A stretch of DNA of 64,000 bases from Alphaproteobacteria bacterium (GTDB lineage Bacteria; Pseudomonadota; Alphaproteobacteria; Micropepsales; Micropepsaceae): NCBI GenBank assembly GCA_028865545.1, contig JAGWJY010000008.1, positions 25,189-89,188 of the forward strand, read 5' to 3'. Shown one piece after another: positions 33,938 to 42,915 of this stretch. Position 1 is the stretch's first letter; every line of letters starts with the position of its first letter. A program made the translations under genes and the position numbers. A model generated the notes under the pieces. The model ran no database searches, was not told the origin of the DNA, and saw only the letters and a program-made list of their open reading frames with translations.

Positions 33938-35764
33938 CTACGCGACGACGTTCTGGTAGAGCCGCGTTGCTTCCTGCCCGACGGCGAAGAACGGCTTGAA
34001 GACCTGCGTGCCTTCGGGCGTAACGGCGCGCCATTCGGCGCCCGCGCCCACCTGCTTCACACCCGTCAGATCTTGACGATGGAACGGCAGGAATCTGGGA
34101 CCGACAGCGAACAGCGCCAGCGGGCCCTGCATCACGGCAAGCTGACCCGGATGCTTGTCGTCCACCGCCTCGAAGCGCAGCGGCATGTCGAGAGCCAGAT
34201 TGATGCGGTCGCCGTTGCGCCAAGTGCGTTGGATATCGAAGAAGCGCCCCGGTTCGATCGCATCGGCCAAGCTCCGGCCGTTGACCGCCACGCGCGTGCC
34301 CTTCCCCGCCCAGGCCGGAATGCGCAGCGACAGGGAGAAGGTCTCCTCCGTCGGAGTGGCAACGGCGATCTCGACGTCGGGCGACAGTGGGTAATGCGTC
34401 GTCTGGCGCAAGGTGACGATCCCCCCGGCGCGCCGCCAGCGCAGCTGCGACGGCGTATAGAGATTGACGGCGACGCCGTTGGCTTTCGTCAGATAGGCGC
34501 TGATGCCGTAGTCCGCCACCACCTGCCCGATCGTCCCGGAGCAGCAGGTGCAGTGGTAATCGTGGTAGAACTTGGCGCCGATGGCATTGTAGTCGGAGTA
34601 GTAGAATGCCGTGCCGTCGGGCTTCATCGGCAGGGCGCCGAGGATCGCGTTGTAGAGCACGCGCTCCATGCTGTCGCCGTAGCGGCTGTCGCCCGTCACC
34701 GACATCAGATAGCGCACCGCCTTGAAGTGGCCATAGGAGCCGCACGGCGTCTCGAAGCTGGCATGGGTGGTGTTGAGGGAGTCGCCGAGCGTGCCGGAAC
34801 CCGGCGTGATGAACCCTTCATTAGGCCCCCAACCGCCTGTGGCAAAGCTCTGCGCCAGAATGAAATCGAAGCCGTTCTTCGCGGCGCGCAGATGTTTGGT
34901 GCTGCCATCCACGAAATACGCCTGCATGGCAGAACTGAGCGCGTTCATGTGACTGTAGGCATGCTTGCCCGGCAGGACGTTGTCCCCCGCGGCAAGCGGA
35001 TCGAAATATTCGCGGTCGAGCAGGAAGCGCTGTGCGAGCTTGTGGAAACGTTCGCCGGCGCCGCGCCGGTAGGCGAGATAGAGGTTCTCCGGCAGCGTGT
35101 AGGATTCGTCCCAGCCGAAGGCGATATTTGGATGGGGCAGCACCGCCATTTCGGCGCGCGTCAGCGCCTTCTCAGGCAGATGGGGAAGCGCCGCATCGGT
35201 CGCGCGGTTCAGGACGTCGAGCGCGTCGCGGCATCCGGCAAACGCATAAGCGTCGAGCAGGCCGATATTGGTCTTGTCGAAGGTGTAAGCCGGCAAGGCG
35301 TAGCCGTCGTAGAAGTGCGGCGTGATCGTCGGTGCAAAGCCGGCAACCAGGCGAGAGACCTTCTCGGCCGTGGCACGGTCGCCGGTGATCGCATGGGCAC
35401 GCGCCAGACCGGAAATATACTGCCCGAAGCAGTGGCCCGGGATGAAGCCGCGGAAATCGGCGGGCACATTGTAATGCGCGACCGCGTTGTACCAGCCCCC
35501 GAGATCGGGACCCGGCGCCGGCTGTCCGGCCGCTTCCCGGAACGGCTTGAGCAACGCGTCGTCGTCCATCGCCAGCAGCGTCTGGTGCTGCGCGCGGAAC
35601 TGCTCGAGCATGGGACCGTCGAGCAATGTCACATCGGCGTAACCGGCCGGGCTCAACATCGGCGCGGTCGGCGACGTCGCCGCGGTTCCCTGACCTGCAA
35701 AAGCACCTGTAGCCAACACCGCACTGCCGGCCTTCATCACGGATCGACGAGAGTACTGCCCCAT
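33938..35764 (-). CDS. Beta-L-arabinofuranosidase-like glycoside hydrolase, GH127/DUF1680 family, Tat-exported
   Basis: 608 residues. Tat-type leader SRRSVMKAGSAVLATGAFAGQGTAA. Then an (alpha/alpha)6 barrel with DGYALPAYTFDKTNIGLLDAY and YSHMNALSSAMQAY, and a C-terminal beta sandwich. In the Bifidobacterium enzyme HypBA1 a glutamate and three cysteines bind zinc; here the counterparts are E338 and C341 (ETPCGSYGH) and C407-C408 (CTCCSGT). The usual E-x-C is E-x-x-C, so it may be a distinct subgroup. It probably releases beta-linked L-arabinofuranose in the periplasm. Single gene, divergent from the MFS transporter region. Confidence 0.85.
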   Translation of the reverse strand: MGQYSRRSVMKAGSAVLATGAFAGQGTAATSPTAPMLSPAGYADVTLLDGPMLEQFRAQHQTLLAMDDDALLKPFREAAGQPAPGPDLGGWYNAVAHYNVPADFRGFIPGHCFGQYISGLARAHAITGDRATAEKVSRLVAGFAPTITPHFYDGYALPAYTFDKTNIGLLDAYAFAGCRDALDVLNRATDAALPHLPEKALTRAEMAVLPHPNIAFGWDESYTLPENLYLAYRRGAGERFHKLAQRFLLDREYFDPLAAGDNVLPGKHAYSHMNALSSAMQAYFVDGSTKHLRAAKNGFDFILAQSFATGGWGPNEGFITPGSGTLGDSLNTTHASFETPCGSYGHFKAVRYLMSVTGDSRYGDSMERVLYNAILGALPMKPDGTAFYYSDYNAIGAKFYHDYHCTCCSGTIGQVVADYGISAYLTKANGVAVNLYTPSQLRWRRAGGIVTLRQTTHYPLSPDVEIAVATPTEETFSLSLRIPAWAGKGTRVAVNGRSLADAIEPGRFFDIQRTWRNGDRINLALDMPLRFEAVDDKHPGQLAVMQGPLALFAVGPRFLPFHRQDLTGVKQVGAGAEWRAVTPEGTQVFKPFFAVGQEATRLYQNVVA

Positions 35765-35882
35765 TTCCTGTTCCTCCGATGTATTTCTCGTACAATAGCC
35801 TATTACGCCATCGGCCAGGAAATTCCACCTTTTCGGCGATAGGGGGATCCCGCCCGCTCAGGTCAAACGGCCAGCACATACG

Positions 35883-35910
35883 AAAAAACGGGTGCCGCGT
35901 CGGCACCCGT
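35883..35910 (-). terminator. Orphan intrinsic terminator on the minus strand
   Basis: A 10-base stem ACGGGTGCCG / CGGCACCCGT with a 3-base loop, preceded on the plus strand by AAAAAA, which gives six T after the stem on the minus strand. No protein gene lies upstream of it on that strand for more than 3 kb (the LacI gene ends at 38001 and a plus-strand gene intervenes), so it probably ends a non-coding transcript. Confidence 0.8.
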
Positions 35911-36245
35911 TATCCATCAAGATGTGTGGTGCGCGCGGAAAGCCCGTCTTTTCGCTGAAAGCTACGGCAAGCCCTAGGAATCCGCACGTCAGGCGGCAAA
36001 CCAATAAGCACCTTTGCTTCCCATCGGGTTTTGCGAAGCCGTATCACCACTCACCATGGCATCGTTCGTCGGCTTCGCGTGGTGGTGCGCGCGACGTGCA
36101 CCCAGCCCGCTCTATGACGTGGTCTGCGCCGTTCTTCGTTCAGCTCGGACCGTTCGGATAGTCCCGTGTCATTGCCGTCTTCCTCCAACACTCAATACTG
36201 ATGTGGGAACGGCAAAACCCGCTTTCAACCCCAGACAGTATTGAC
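35883..36245 (-). ncRNA. Candidate non-coding RNA or structured leader ending in the orphan terminator
   Basis: The minus strand from about 36245 to the terminator has no convincing protein gene. It holds a strong GGAGG followed after 9 bases by ATG of a 10-residue frame (MTRDYPNGPS, 36172-36140), then base-pairing segments such as GGAC...GTCC within 36140-36170, and finishes at the 35883-35910 hairpin. I checked by eye for tmRNA, RNase P RNA and 6S-like signatures and found none. The 5' end is arbitrary. It could instead be a dispersed repeat of the kind common in Rhizobiales intergenic DNA. Confidence 0.4.
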
Positions 36246-36335
36246 AAATTGACGCATACCTGTGCGAGCATTCATAAGGAGCAATTGCAGCACCGCGGCG
36301 CGGCATGACGCCAACGCGGAAAGCGCCTTCCGGCC

Positions 36336-36348
36336 GAATACGTATGCA
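36336..36348 (+). promoter_or_regulatory. LacI-type operator candidate 1 (GAATACGTATGCA), upstream of MFS gene
   Basis: Exact match, in one or the other orientation, to three further sites at 45811, 47992 and 48047. The core GAATAC|GTATGC is a near-palindrome with central CG as in LacI-family operators. It lies 130 bases before the MFS start. Confidence 0.75.
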
Positions 36349-36478
36349 TCGCGGTGTTGGCGGCTCACGGCCGCCGCTATGATGCCGCAACAAAAATAAG
36401 ACCACGTTCAGGGACGGAAATGAGACAACTTACATTGCAGCCAGCGGCGCCCCATCGCGGTGCCGCGAGGCCGACCAT

Positions 36479-37996
36479 ATGCCGGATATGAGCGTGCCGC
36501 AGGACGGTGCCCCGGCGCGCGCCAAGCCGCGGCTTTCATACTGGCATATCTGGAACATGTGCTTCGGCTTCCTCGGTCTGCAATTCGGACTGGGACTGCA
36601 GAACGCCAATGTCAGCCGCATCTTTCAGACCCTGGGCGCGGGGCTGGATCAGATTCCGGCGTTGTGGATCGCCGCTCCGCTGACCGGCCTTCTGGTCCAG
36701 CCGCTGGTCGGTTATCTCTCCGACCGTACCTGGAGCAGGCTTGGAAGACGCAGGCCTTATCTGCTTGTCGGCGCCCTGCTGTCTTCGACAGCCCTGCTGA
36801 TCATGCCGATGTCGCCGTTCCTCTGGATCGCAGCCGTGATGCTGTGGATGCTGGACGCGTCGATCAACACGTCGATGCAGCCCTTCCGCGCCTTCGTCGG
36901 CGACCAGCTGCCGGTCGAGCAGAGGGCGGCCGGCTATGCCATGCAAAGTTTCTTCATCGGGATCGGCGCGGTCGTCGCCAGCATGCTTCCCTGGCTGTTC
37001 GCTCATGCCGGCGTCAGCAACGTGTCGCCGGCGCCGAACGTCGTTCCGGACACGGTGCGTTATTCCTTCTTCTGCGGCGCCGCGGTCCTGTTCCTGACCG
37101 TCTTATGGACCGTCGTCTCCACACGCGAATATCCGCCCGAGGTGCTGAACGCCTTTGAAGACGCGGCGCCGCCGCTGCCCGAAGCGGCCATCGGTTCCGG
37201 GCGCAATCGCCGCAAAGGGCTGCTGTGGAGCGTCGTCGGCGCCGCCGCGATCTTCACCGTCTATCACTTCGGTCTGGACCAGCAGCTTTATCTCGTCTGC
37301 GCCGGGGCGCTGCTCTGGGGCATCGCGCTGCTGGTACAGGGAGCCGGAAAGCCTCACGGGCTGTTCGGTTCGATCATGTACAATATCGAGACCATGCCGG
37401 ACACGATGCGCCTGCTGGCGCCGGTGCAGTTTTTCTCCTGGCTGGCGCTGTTTTCGATGTGGATCTACACGACGTCGGCGGTGGCCCAGGTGTATTTCGG
37501 TTCGAGCGATCCGAGTTCGGCCGCTTACAACGACGGCGCCAACTGGGTGGGCGTGCTGTTTGCCGCCTATAACGGATTTGCCGCGCTTGCCGCGATCGTG
37601 ATCCCGCTGTTCGTGCGGCGCTTCGGCATGCGCTGGACCCATCTCGTCAATGTCTGGCTGGGCGGTGCGGGATTTCTGTCGTTCCTTTTCATCCGCAACC
37701 CCGATTGGCTGCTGCTTTCGATGGTGGGCGTCGGCATCGCCTGGGCCTCCATCCTGTCGCTGCCCTATGCGCTGCTGTCCGACAGCCTGCCGGCCGAGCG
37801 CATGGGCGTCTATATGGGCATCTTCAATTTCTTCATCGTCATCCCGCAGCTGGTGGCGGCAAGCGTGCTCGGCTTCTTTCTCAAGGTTCTGTTCGGCGGC
37901 GCGCCGATCTATGCGCTGGCGCTGGGCGGCGTGTGCTTTTTCCTGTCGGGCATATTGGTGCTGCGCCTGCCGAAGGTCGAAAAGCAATCTGCCTAG
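36479..37996 (+). CDS. MFS sugar transporter (maltose-type, SLC45-like)
   Basis: 505 residues with 12 predicted helices. The loop 2-3 signature GYLSDRTWSRLGRRRPYLLVGALL and block GLQNANVSRIFQTLGA fit the proton-coupled maltose/sucrose transporter group often found beside TonB maltose receptors in Caulobacter-like bacteria. A long charged central loop (ISTREYPPEVLNAFEDA... RNRRKGLLW) separates the two halves. Inner-membrane import of maltodextrin products is inferred from the surrounding GH13, glucokinase and LacI genes and from the operator at 36336. Its stop is 4 bases from the stop of the convergent LacI gene. Confidence 0.92.
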   Translation: MPDMSVPQDGAPARAKPRLSYWHIWNMCFGFLGLQFGLGLQNANVSRIFQTLGAGLDQIPALWIAAPLTGLLVQPLVGYLSDRTWSRLGRRRPYLLVGALLSSTALLIMPMSPFLWIAAVMLWMLDASINTSMQPFRAFVGDQLPVEQRAAGYAMQSFFIGIGAVVASMLPWLFAHAGVSNVSPAPNVVPDTVRYSFFCGAAVLFLTVLWTVVSTREYPPEVLNAFEDAAPPLPEAAIGSGRNRRKGLLWSVVGAAAIFTVYHFGLDQQLYLVCAGALLWGIALLVQGAGKPHGLFGSIMYNIETMPDTMRLLAPVQFFSWLALFSMWIYTTSAVAQVYFGSSDPSSAAYNDGANWVGVLFAAYNGFAALAAIVIPLFVRRFGMRWTHLVNVWLGGAGFLSFLFIRNPDWLLLSMVGVGIAWASILSLPYALLSDSLPAERMGVYMGIFNFFIVIPQLVAASVLGFFLKVLFGGAPIYALALGGVCFFLSGILVLRLPKVEKQSA

Positions 37997-38000
37997 AAAA

Positions 38001-39101
38001 TCAGGAAATGGCCGCGCCGCCGCAAGAGCCGCGCACCATGAGTTTCGCAGGCAGCACGATGCTTTCCGCCGCTTCACCCTCGACCAATTGCAGCAGGGTT
38101 TTCACCAGGATCTCACCGGCGAGCCAGGTATCCTGCATCACCGTGGTCAGCGGCGGATTGACGAGGCTGGCCGCGGGAATGTCGTCGAAACCGACGACGG
38201 AAACTTTGCCCGGCACGTTGAGACCGGCCTCCTGCAGCGCGCGCATCGCACCGATGGCGATCAGATCGCTGGCGGCAAGCACCGCATCGAAGGGTTTGCC
38301 GCGATTGATGAGTTCGCGCGCCGCCTGATAGCCGGACGATTCCGTGGTGATGGCGTCCACCTGCAATTCGGGTGAGACCGAAAGCCCCGCGGCCGCGAGC
38401 GCACCGGCATAGCCGCGATAACGATCGGAGAATTCCGGAGAATGGCTTGAGGCATCGCCCAGGAAGGTGATGTTTTTCCGCCCGAGCGACAGCAGATGGC
38501 GCGTCGCATCAAAACCGCCCTGGAAATTGTCGCAGCCGATCGACAGTCCCGGCTGTCCTTGCTGCACCGCGCCCCAGCAGACGAAGTGCGTCCCCTGCTC
38601 CACCAGCTGCTCCAGCCGTTCGCGGTAGGTCAGATAATCGCCATAACCCAAGAGGATCAATCCGTCGGCCTTGCCGCTGTCCTCGTAATCGACGTGCCAG
38701 TTGTGAGAGAACTGCTGGAAGGAAATGAGCAGGTCGTAGCCATGCCGCGCGCAGGCGCGCGTGATCGAGCCCAGCATGGAGAGGAAGAAGGGATTGATCA
38801 GCGAGTCGTCGGAGGTCGGATCCTCGAAAAACAGCAGGGCCAGCGTGTTGGAGTGCTGGCACCGCAGGTTCGAGGCGTTCTTGTCGACTTTGTAATTGAG
38901 CTGCTGCGCAATGGCGGCGATGCGCCGGCGCGTGTCTTCGCTGACGTTCGGATCGCCACGCAGCGCGCGCGACACGGTCGATTGGGAAACGCCCGCACGA
39001 TAGGCGATGTCGAAAGATGTGGGCCTTGCGGTCCCACGGGCCTTTACGTCACTCACCCCGATCTGATTCCGTTTCAAGCTCCCCTCGGGAATATGCCACA
39101 T
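38001..39101 (-). CDS. LacI-family transcriptional regulator of the maltose/starch locus
   Basis: 366 residues from the ATG at 39101, preferred because GGGAGG stands five bases upstream; a longer frame to 39155 exists. The helix-turn-helix is at about 28-75 (TSFDIAYRAGVSQSTVSRALRGDPNVSEDTRRRIAAIAQQLNY), followed by a periplasmic-binding-protein-like sensor domain (FVCWGAVQQGQPGLSIGCDNFQGG, VVGFDDIPAASLVNPPLTTV). Last gene of the minus-strand run TonB receptor - GH13 - GH13 - lacI. The four palindromic sites described elsewhere are its likely targets. Similar regulators answer to maltose or maltodextrins. Confidence 0.92.
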   Translation of the reverse strand: MWHIPEGSLKRNQIGVSDVKARGTARPTSFDIAYRAGVSQSTVSRALRGDPNVSEDTRRRIAAIAQQLNYKVDKNASNLRCQHSNTLALLFFEDPTSDDSLINPFFLSMLGSITRACARHGYDLLISFQQFSHNWHVDYEDSGKADGLILLGYGDYLTYRERLEQLVEQGTHFVCWGAVQQGQPGLSIGCDNFQGGFDATRHLLSLGRKNITFLGDASSHSPEFSDRYRGYAGALAAAGLSVSPELQVDAITTESSGYQAARELINRGKPFDAVLAASDLIAIGAMRALQEAGLNVPGKVSVVGFDDIPAASLVNPPLTTVMQDTWLAGEILVKTLLQLVEGEAAESIVLPAKLMVRGSCGGAAIS

Positions 39102-39290
39102 CAGGGCCTCCCGCGCTTGAGATTTAGTGTCACTTGGCGTCGATGGTCCGGCCATTCTGTCCCGCGTTGTTGCACTTCGTCACCCCGCTGTTGCGCCGCC
39201 GCAGCCGCCTTCAAGCACCGGATGCCGTGGGGTAACTTTGAGCCGATGACAGGGCTTTCCGCCTGCCCAGGGTCACGGTTAACGAGGCCG

Positions 39291-40919
39291 CTATGCCAAG
39301 CGTTCTGCCACGGCGCCGGAAAGCGGCGGGAGAATCCCATCGGCAACGCCGCCGACCTGTTTCAACACCCGCCAACGCTCGCCGGCGGGCGGCTTCCACG
39401 TCTCGGCCGCCGACCCGAAATTGAACAGGCAGATCAGTTGCTGGCCGGCGCTTCGGCGCTCGAAAACCAGGAAGGTTTCCGAGGCCTCCGTCACATGCAG
39501 GGCCCCTTCCTTGAGGGCTTCGCTCTTGCGGCGCAGCGCGAGCAGCTCGCGGGTCACCGCCAGCGGCGAATGCGGCAGGCGCTCCTGGCCGTCAACGGCG
39601 AGCGCGGCATGGCTGGCGCCGATCGGCAGCCAAGGCTTGGCGCTCGAAAATCCGGCATGGGCTTGCGCCGTCTGCCAGGGCATCGGGGTGCGGGCGCCGT
39701 CGCGCCCAAGCGTCAGCGGCCAATTGGCAATGGCTTCCGGGTCCTTCAGATCTTCAAAGGGAATCTCGGCCTGCGGCAAGCCGAGTTCCTCACCCTGATA
39801 GAGGAAGATGTTGCCGCGCAGACAGACGAGCAGCAGCATGGACAGCTTGACGTAAGCCTCGTGCTCCTCCGGCCCGGCCCAGCGGGAAATCGCGCGCGGC
39901 GCGTCATGATTGGAGAAGGCCCAACTCGGCCAACCCGTTCCAGGCGTGTCCGGCCAGGCCTCGAGCGCATTCTTCACCAGCGCCGGCGTAAGCTTGTCGG
40001 CATACAAGAAGTTGAAACCATAGGCGCTGTGCAGCAGCTTGTTGCCCTGCGTGTAGAGCTGCATGACCGGTTCGGGATTCTCGCCGCCGATTTCGGCGAC
40101 CATGAAGCGCTCGCCATATTCGTCCACCACCGCGCGGATGCGCTCCAGGAATTTCGTGATGTCGGGATGCGACTTGTTGTGCAGTTGCAGCTGGAAGTCG
40201 CAGGAACGCGTGCGCGCGCGGCCGTTGGCGGGCGCCGGCGGATTGTCGGTGAGCGCCGGATCGTGCATGGCGTAATTGATCGCATCGAGCCGGAAGCCGT
40301 CGACGCCGCGATCCAGCCAAAACCGCGCACAGTCGAGCAGCGCCCGCTGAACGGCGTCGTTGCGGACGTTGAGCGCCGGCTGCTCGGCCAGGAAATTGTG
40401 GAGATAATACTGGCCGCGCCGCGCGTCCCAGGTCCAGGCCGGCCCGCCGAACACCGACTGCCAGTTGGACGGAGGCGAACCGTCCGGCCTGGCGTCGGCC
40501 CAGACATACCAGTCGGCACGCCCGCCCGTGCGGCTCGAGCGGCTTTCCTGAAACCAGGGATGAAGATCGGAGGTGTGCGAGTAGACCTGATCGATGACGA
40601 TGCGCAGCCCCAGCTGATGCGCGCGCTGAACCAGGCGGTCGAAATCGCCCAGCGTGCCGAAGATCGGATCGACATCGCAATAATCGGAAACGTCGTAGCC
40701 GAAATCCCGCATCGGCGAGGTGAAGAACGGAGACAGCCAGATGGCTTCGACGCCGAGCGAGGCGACATAGTCGAGACGGGCGGTGATCCCCGGCAGGTCG
40801 CCCATGCCGTCACCGTTGGAATCGGCAAAGCTGCGCGGATAAATCTGATAGATGGCCGCGCCGCGCCACCACGCGCGGCTGGTGCCCTTCTCCGACTGTG
40901 GTTTGACCAGCAAACTCAT
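39291..40919 (-). CDS. Alpha-glucosidase, GH13, cytoplasmic
   Basis: 542 residues from the ATG at 40919, which overlaps the stop of the preceding gene (ATGA). No signal peptide, so cytoplasmic. GH13 conserved regions: I DQVYSH, II GFRLDAINYAM (nucleophile Asp), III VAEIGG (acid Glu), IV FSNHDAPR (stabilising Asp). N terminus WWRGAAIYQIYPRSFADSNGDGMGDLPGI is the oligo-1,6-/alpha-glucosidase type (GH13_23-like). Splits maltose and short maltodextrins to glucose for the glucokinase at 48204. Translationally coupled to the exported GH13 enzyme. Confidence 0.95.
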   Translation of the reverse strand: MSLLVKPQSEKGTSRAWWRGAAIYQIYPRSFADSNGDGMGDLPGITARLDYVASLGVEAIWLSPFFTSPMRDFGYDVSDYCDVDPIFGTLGDFDRLVQRAHQLGLRIVIDQVYSHTSDLHPWFQESRSSRTGGRADWYVWADARPDGSPPSNWQSVFGGPAWTWDARRGQYYLHNFLAEQPALNVRNDAVQRALLDCARFWLDRGVDGFRLDAINYAMHDPALTDNPPAPANGRARTRSCDFQLQLHNKSHPDITKFLERIRAVVDEYGERFMVAEIGGENPEPVMQLYTQGNKLLHSAYGFNFLYADKLTPALVKNALEAWPDTPGTGWPSWAFSNHDAPRAISRWAGPEEHEAYVKLSMLLLVCLRGNIFLYQGEELGLPQAEIPFEDLKDPEAIANWPLTLGRDGARTPMPWQTAQAHAGFSSAKPWLPIGASHAALAVDGQERLPHSPLAVTRELLALRRKSEALKEGALHVTEASETFLVFERRSAGQQLICLFNFGSAAETWKPPAGERWRVLKQVGGVADGILPPLSGAVAERLA

Positions 40920-42793
40920 TTGTCGTCTCCGGCGGCGCATACGACATAGTCGAGCGGCGCCAGATTCACGTGGTAACTGCCGGGGGCGCTCGGCGCCGGG
41001 GCGCATTCGCCATGCAGCGACGCAAAATGCCTGGATGCCGGATCGACCTCGACCTGGACGCTGAGCGGCGCGGTCGAGGTGTTGAAAGCGATCACGATTT
41101 CGCGCCCGGTGTTCGGATCGATGCGGGACACGGCGAACAGGCCCGGCTTGTCGGAATAATCGCGTATGATTTGCCGCCCTCTCGTCAGCGCCGGATGGCT
41201 CTCGCGCAGCCGGGCCATCTCCGCGATGGCGCGATAGATCGGATGGTCGCGGTCGAAATTGCCGGCGGCCGTCGTCGACGTCGTGCCGATCAGCTTCTCG
41301 CTGTTGTAGAGCGCCACTTTGCTTGGAAACATGTCCTCGCGCGCCGCCTGATCGCCGCCGGTGCCGGCGAACCCCTGCTCGTCGCCATAATAGACGGTCG
41401 GCACGCCGCGCAGCGTGAACATCATCGCGTAACCCAGTATGACGCGCTTCATGTCGTCGCCGTCGGACTCATGGGGAAAGGCCTGACGGACGAAATAGCC
41501 GAAGCGGCCCTGATCGTGATTGCTGATGAAGGTGGGAAGACCCATTGCCGTCTGGTAGCCGTCCGCGTAAAGGACATCGTCCGCGAACAGCCGCGCCAGC
41601 ACGTCGGGGCCTTTGCTGCCCGCCACCGTCTGGCGGACCGCCAGAGCAAACGGGTAATCCAGCACATACGGGATGTCGTCCTGGCGCGTGTGGCGGGCGT
41701 TCTTGGCGACGTCGACATCGTCCATCCCCACCTCGCCGAAGACGTGGAAATGCGGAATGCCGTCGGCCTTGGCGCGCGCCAATATGGCCGGGATGAACTT
41801 CTGCCAGAATTCCGGATTGACGTGCTGCTCGGTGTCGATGCGGAAGCCGTCGATGCGGTATTTGTCGATCCAGGCATCGAAGATGTCGATCATGCCCTGC
41901 ACGACGCGCGGGTTCTCAGTATACAGATCGTCGAGGCCGCCGAAATCGCCCATCGTCGAGCTTTCGTTCTCGAAGGTCGAATTGCCCCTGTTGTGGTAAT
42001 AGATCGGGTTGTTGAGCCAATCCGGCACCTTCTCGTGCTCTTCGCCTTTGGGGACGTAAGGCGTGTAGGCGTAATCGGGGTTCACCAGCTTGGCGAAATT
42101 CGCCGCGGTCTGGTATTGCGGGGCGTCGCCCATGAAGCCGTCGTTGATCGGCGGGCCGTTCACCCCGCCTTGACGGCTGTAGGGATAATCGGCGCGCGAG
42201 CGGTAAGGGCACGCGCCGGCGTTGACGATGTTGGAGACCGGGCACTCGCGATACTGGATGACGTCGGCGGTGTGGTTCACGACGATGTCCATGTAGAACT
42301 TCATGTTGCGGGCATGGACGTCGTCGACCAGCTTTTTGAAATCGGCGTCGGTCCCGAGATGCGGGTCGACGCGCGTGAAATCGGTGATCCAATAGCCGTG
42401 ATACCCCGCCGATTCGTGCCCCGGCGGACCCTGCACGGGCTTGTTCTTGAAGATGGGCGTCAGCCAAACGGCGGTGGCGCCGAGGCCTTGGATGTAATCC
42501 AGGCGCTTCATCACGCCCTTCAGATCGCCGCCGTGATAGAAGGCCTTGTCGGTGGGGTCGTAGCCCGTTTTGAGCCGGCCGCCCTTCAGCCCGCCGCGGT
42601 CGTTGGCCCGGTCGCCGTTCTCGAAACGATCCGGCAGCAGAAAATAGATGATTTCGTCCTGCGGCAGGCGCTGCAGATAATTCACGGCCGGCGCGCTCTG
42701 GGCGTGCGCCGCCGCCCATCCGATGCCGATCAGCGACCCCACAAAGACTGCAAGATGTGCGGCGGGTTTCAATAGAAGGCGTAAGTTCTGCAT
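40916..42793 (-). CDS. Exported alpha-amylase-family enzyme, GH13
   Basis: 625 residues from the ATG at 42793, chosen because it gives the signal peptide MQNLRLLLKPAAHLAVFVGSLIGIGWAAAHAQ; in-frame starts further upstream exist. GH13 regions: I DIVVNHTAD, II GFRIDTEQHV, III FGEVGMDDV, IV FISNHDQGR. An extra calcium- or loop-rich insert (VNGPPINDGFMGDAPQYQ) lies after region I. C-terminal all-beta domain. Probably a periplasmic or outer-membrane amylase cutting maltodextrins imported by the TonB receptor 122 bases upstream. Confidence 0.92.
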   Translation of the reverse strand: MQNLRLLLKPAAHLAVFVGSLIGIGWAAAHAQSAPAVNYLQRLPQDEIIYFLLPDRFENGDRANDRGGLKGGRLKTGYDPTDKAFYHGGDLKGVMKRLDYIQGLGATAVWLTPIFKNKPVQGPPGHESAGYHGYWITDFTRVDPHLGTDADFKKLVDDVHARNMKFYMDIVVNHTADVIQYRECPVSNIVNAGACPYRSRADYPYSRQGGVNGPPINDGFMGDAPQYQTAANFAKLVNPDYAYTPYVPKGEEHEKVPDWLNNPIYYHNRGNSTFENESSTMGDFGGLDDLYTENPRVVQGMIDIFDAWIDKYRIDGFRIDTEQHVNPEFWQKFIPAILARAKADGIPHFHVFGEVGMDDVDVAKNARHTRQDDIPYVLDYPFALAVRQTVAGSKGPDVLARLFADDVLYADGYQTAMGLPTFISNHDQGRFGYFVRQAFPHESDGDDMKRVILGYAMMFTLRGVPTVYYGDEQGFAGTGGDQAAREDMFPSKVALYNSEKLIGTTSTTAAGNFDRDHPIYRAIAEMARLRESHPALTRGRQIIRDYSDKPGLFAVSRIDPNTGREIVIAFNTSTAPLSVQVEVDPASRHFASLHGECAPAPSAPGSYHVNLAPLDYVVCAAGDDK

Positions 42794-42915
42794 CTTCCGT
42801 TTCGGCCCCTCACTGGGTTCCGCCGGCCATAATGAACTAAACGGAGAAATCATGTCGCTCACTGAGCCGTGCCGGAATGAGCGCGGTCCTCCGACGGGAA
42901 GACCGCGCCACTCCA

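Noticed and set aside
33836..35842. 668-codon plus-strand frame antisense to the GH127 gene
   Set aside because: Shadow of a well-supported exported enzyme; it crosses the symporter terminator.
35883..36245. Identification of the candidate RNA as tmRNA, RNase P RNA or 6S RNA
   Set aside because: No tRNA-like acceptor domain or alphaproteobacterial tag frame, no conserved RNase P core, and no clear central-bubble fold.
38496..40949. 817-codon plus-strand frame antisense to the GH13 and LacI genes
   Set aside because: Shadow frame; it runs across two real genes and a gap and has low-complexity composition.
40970..42775. 601-codon plus-strand frame antisense to the exported amylase
   Set aside because: All four GH13 catalytic regions are on the minus strand; the mirror frame has no domain features.
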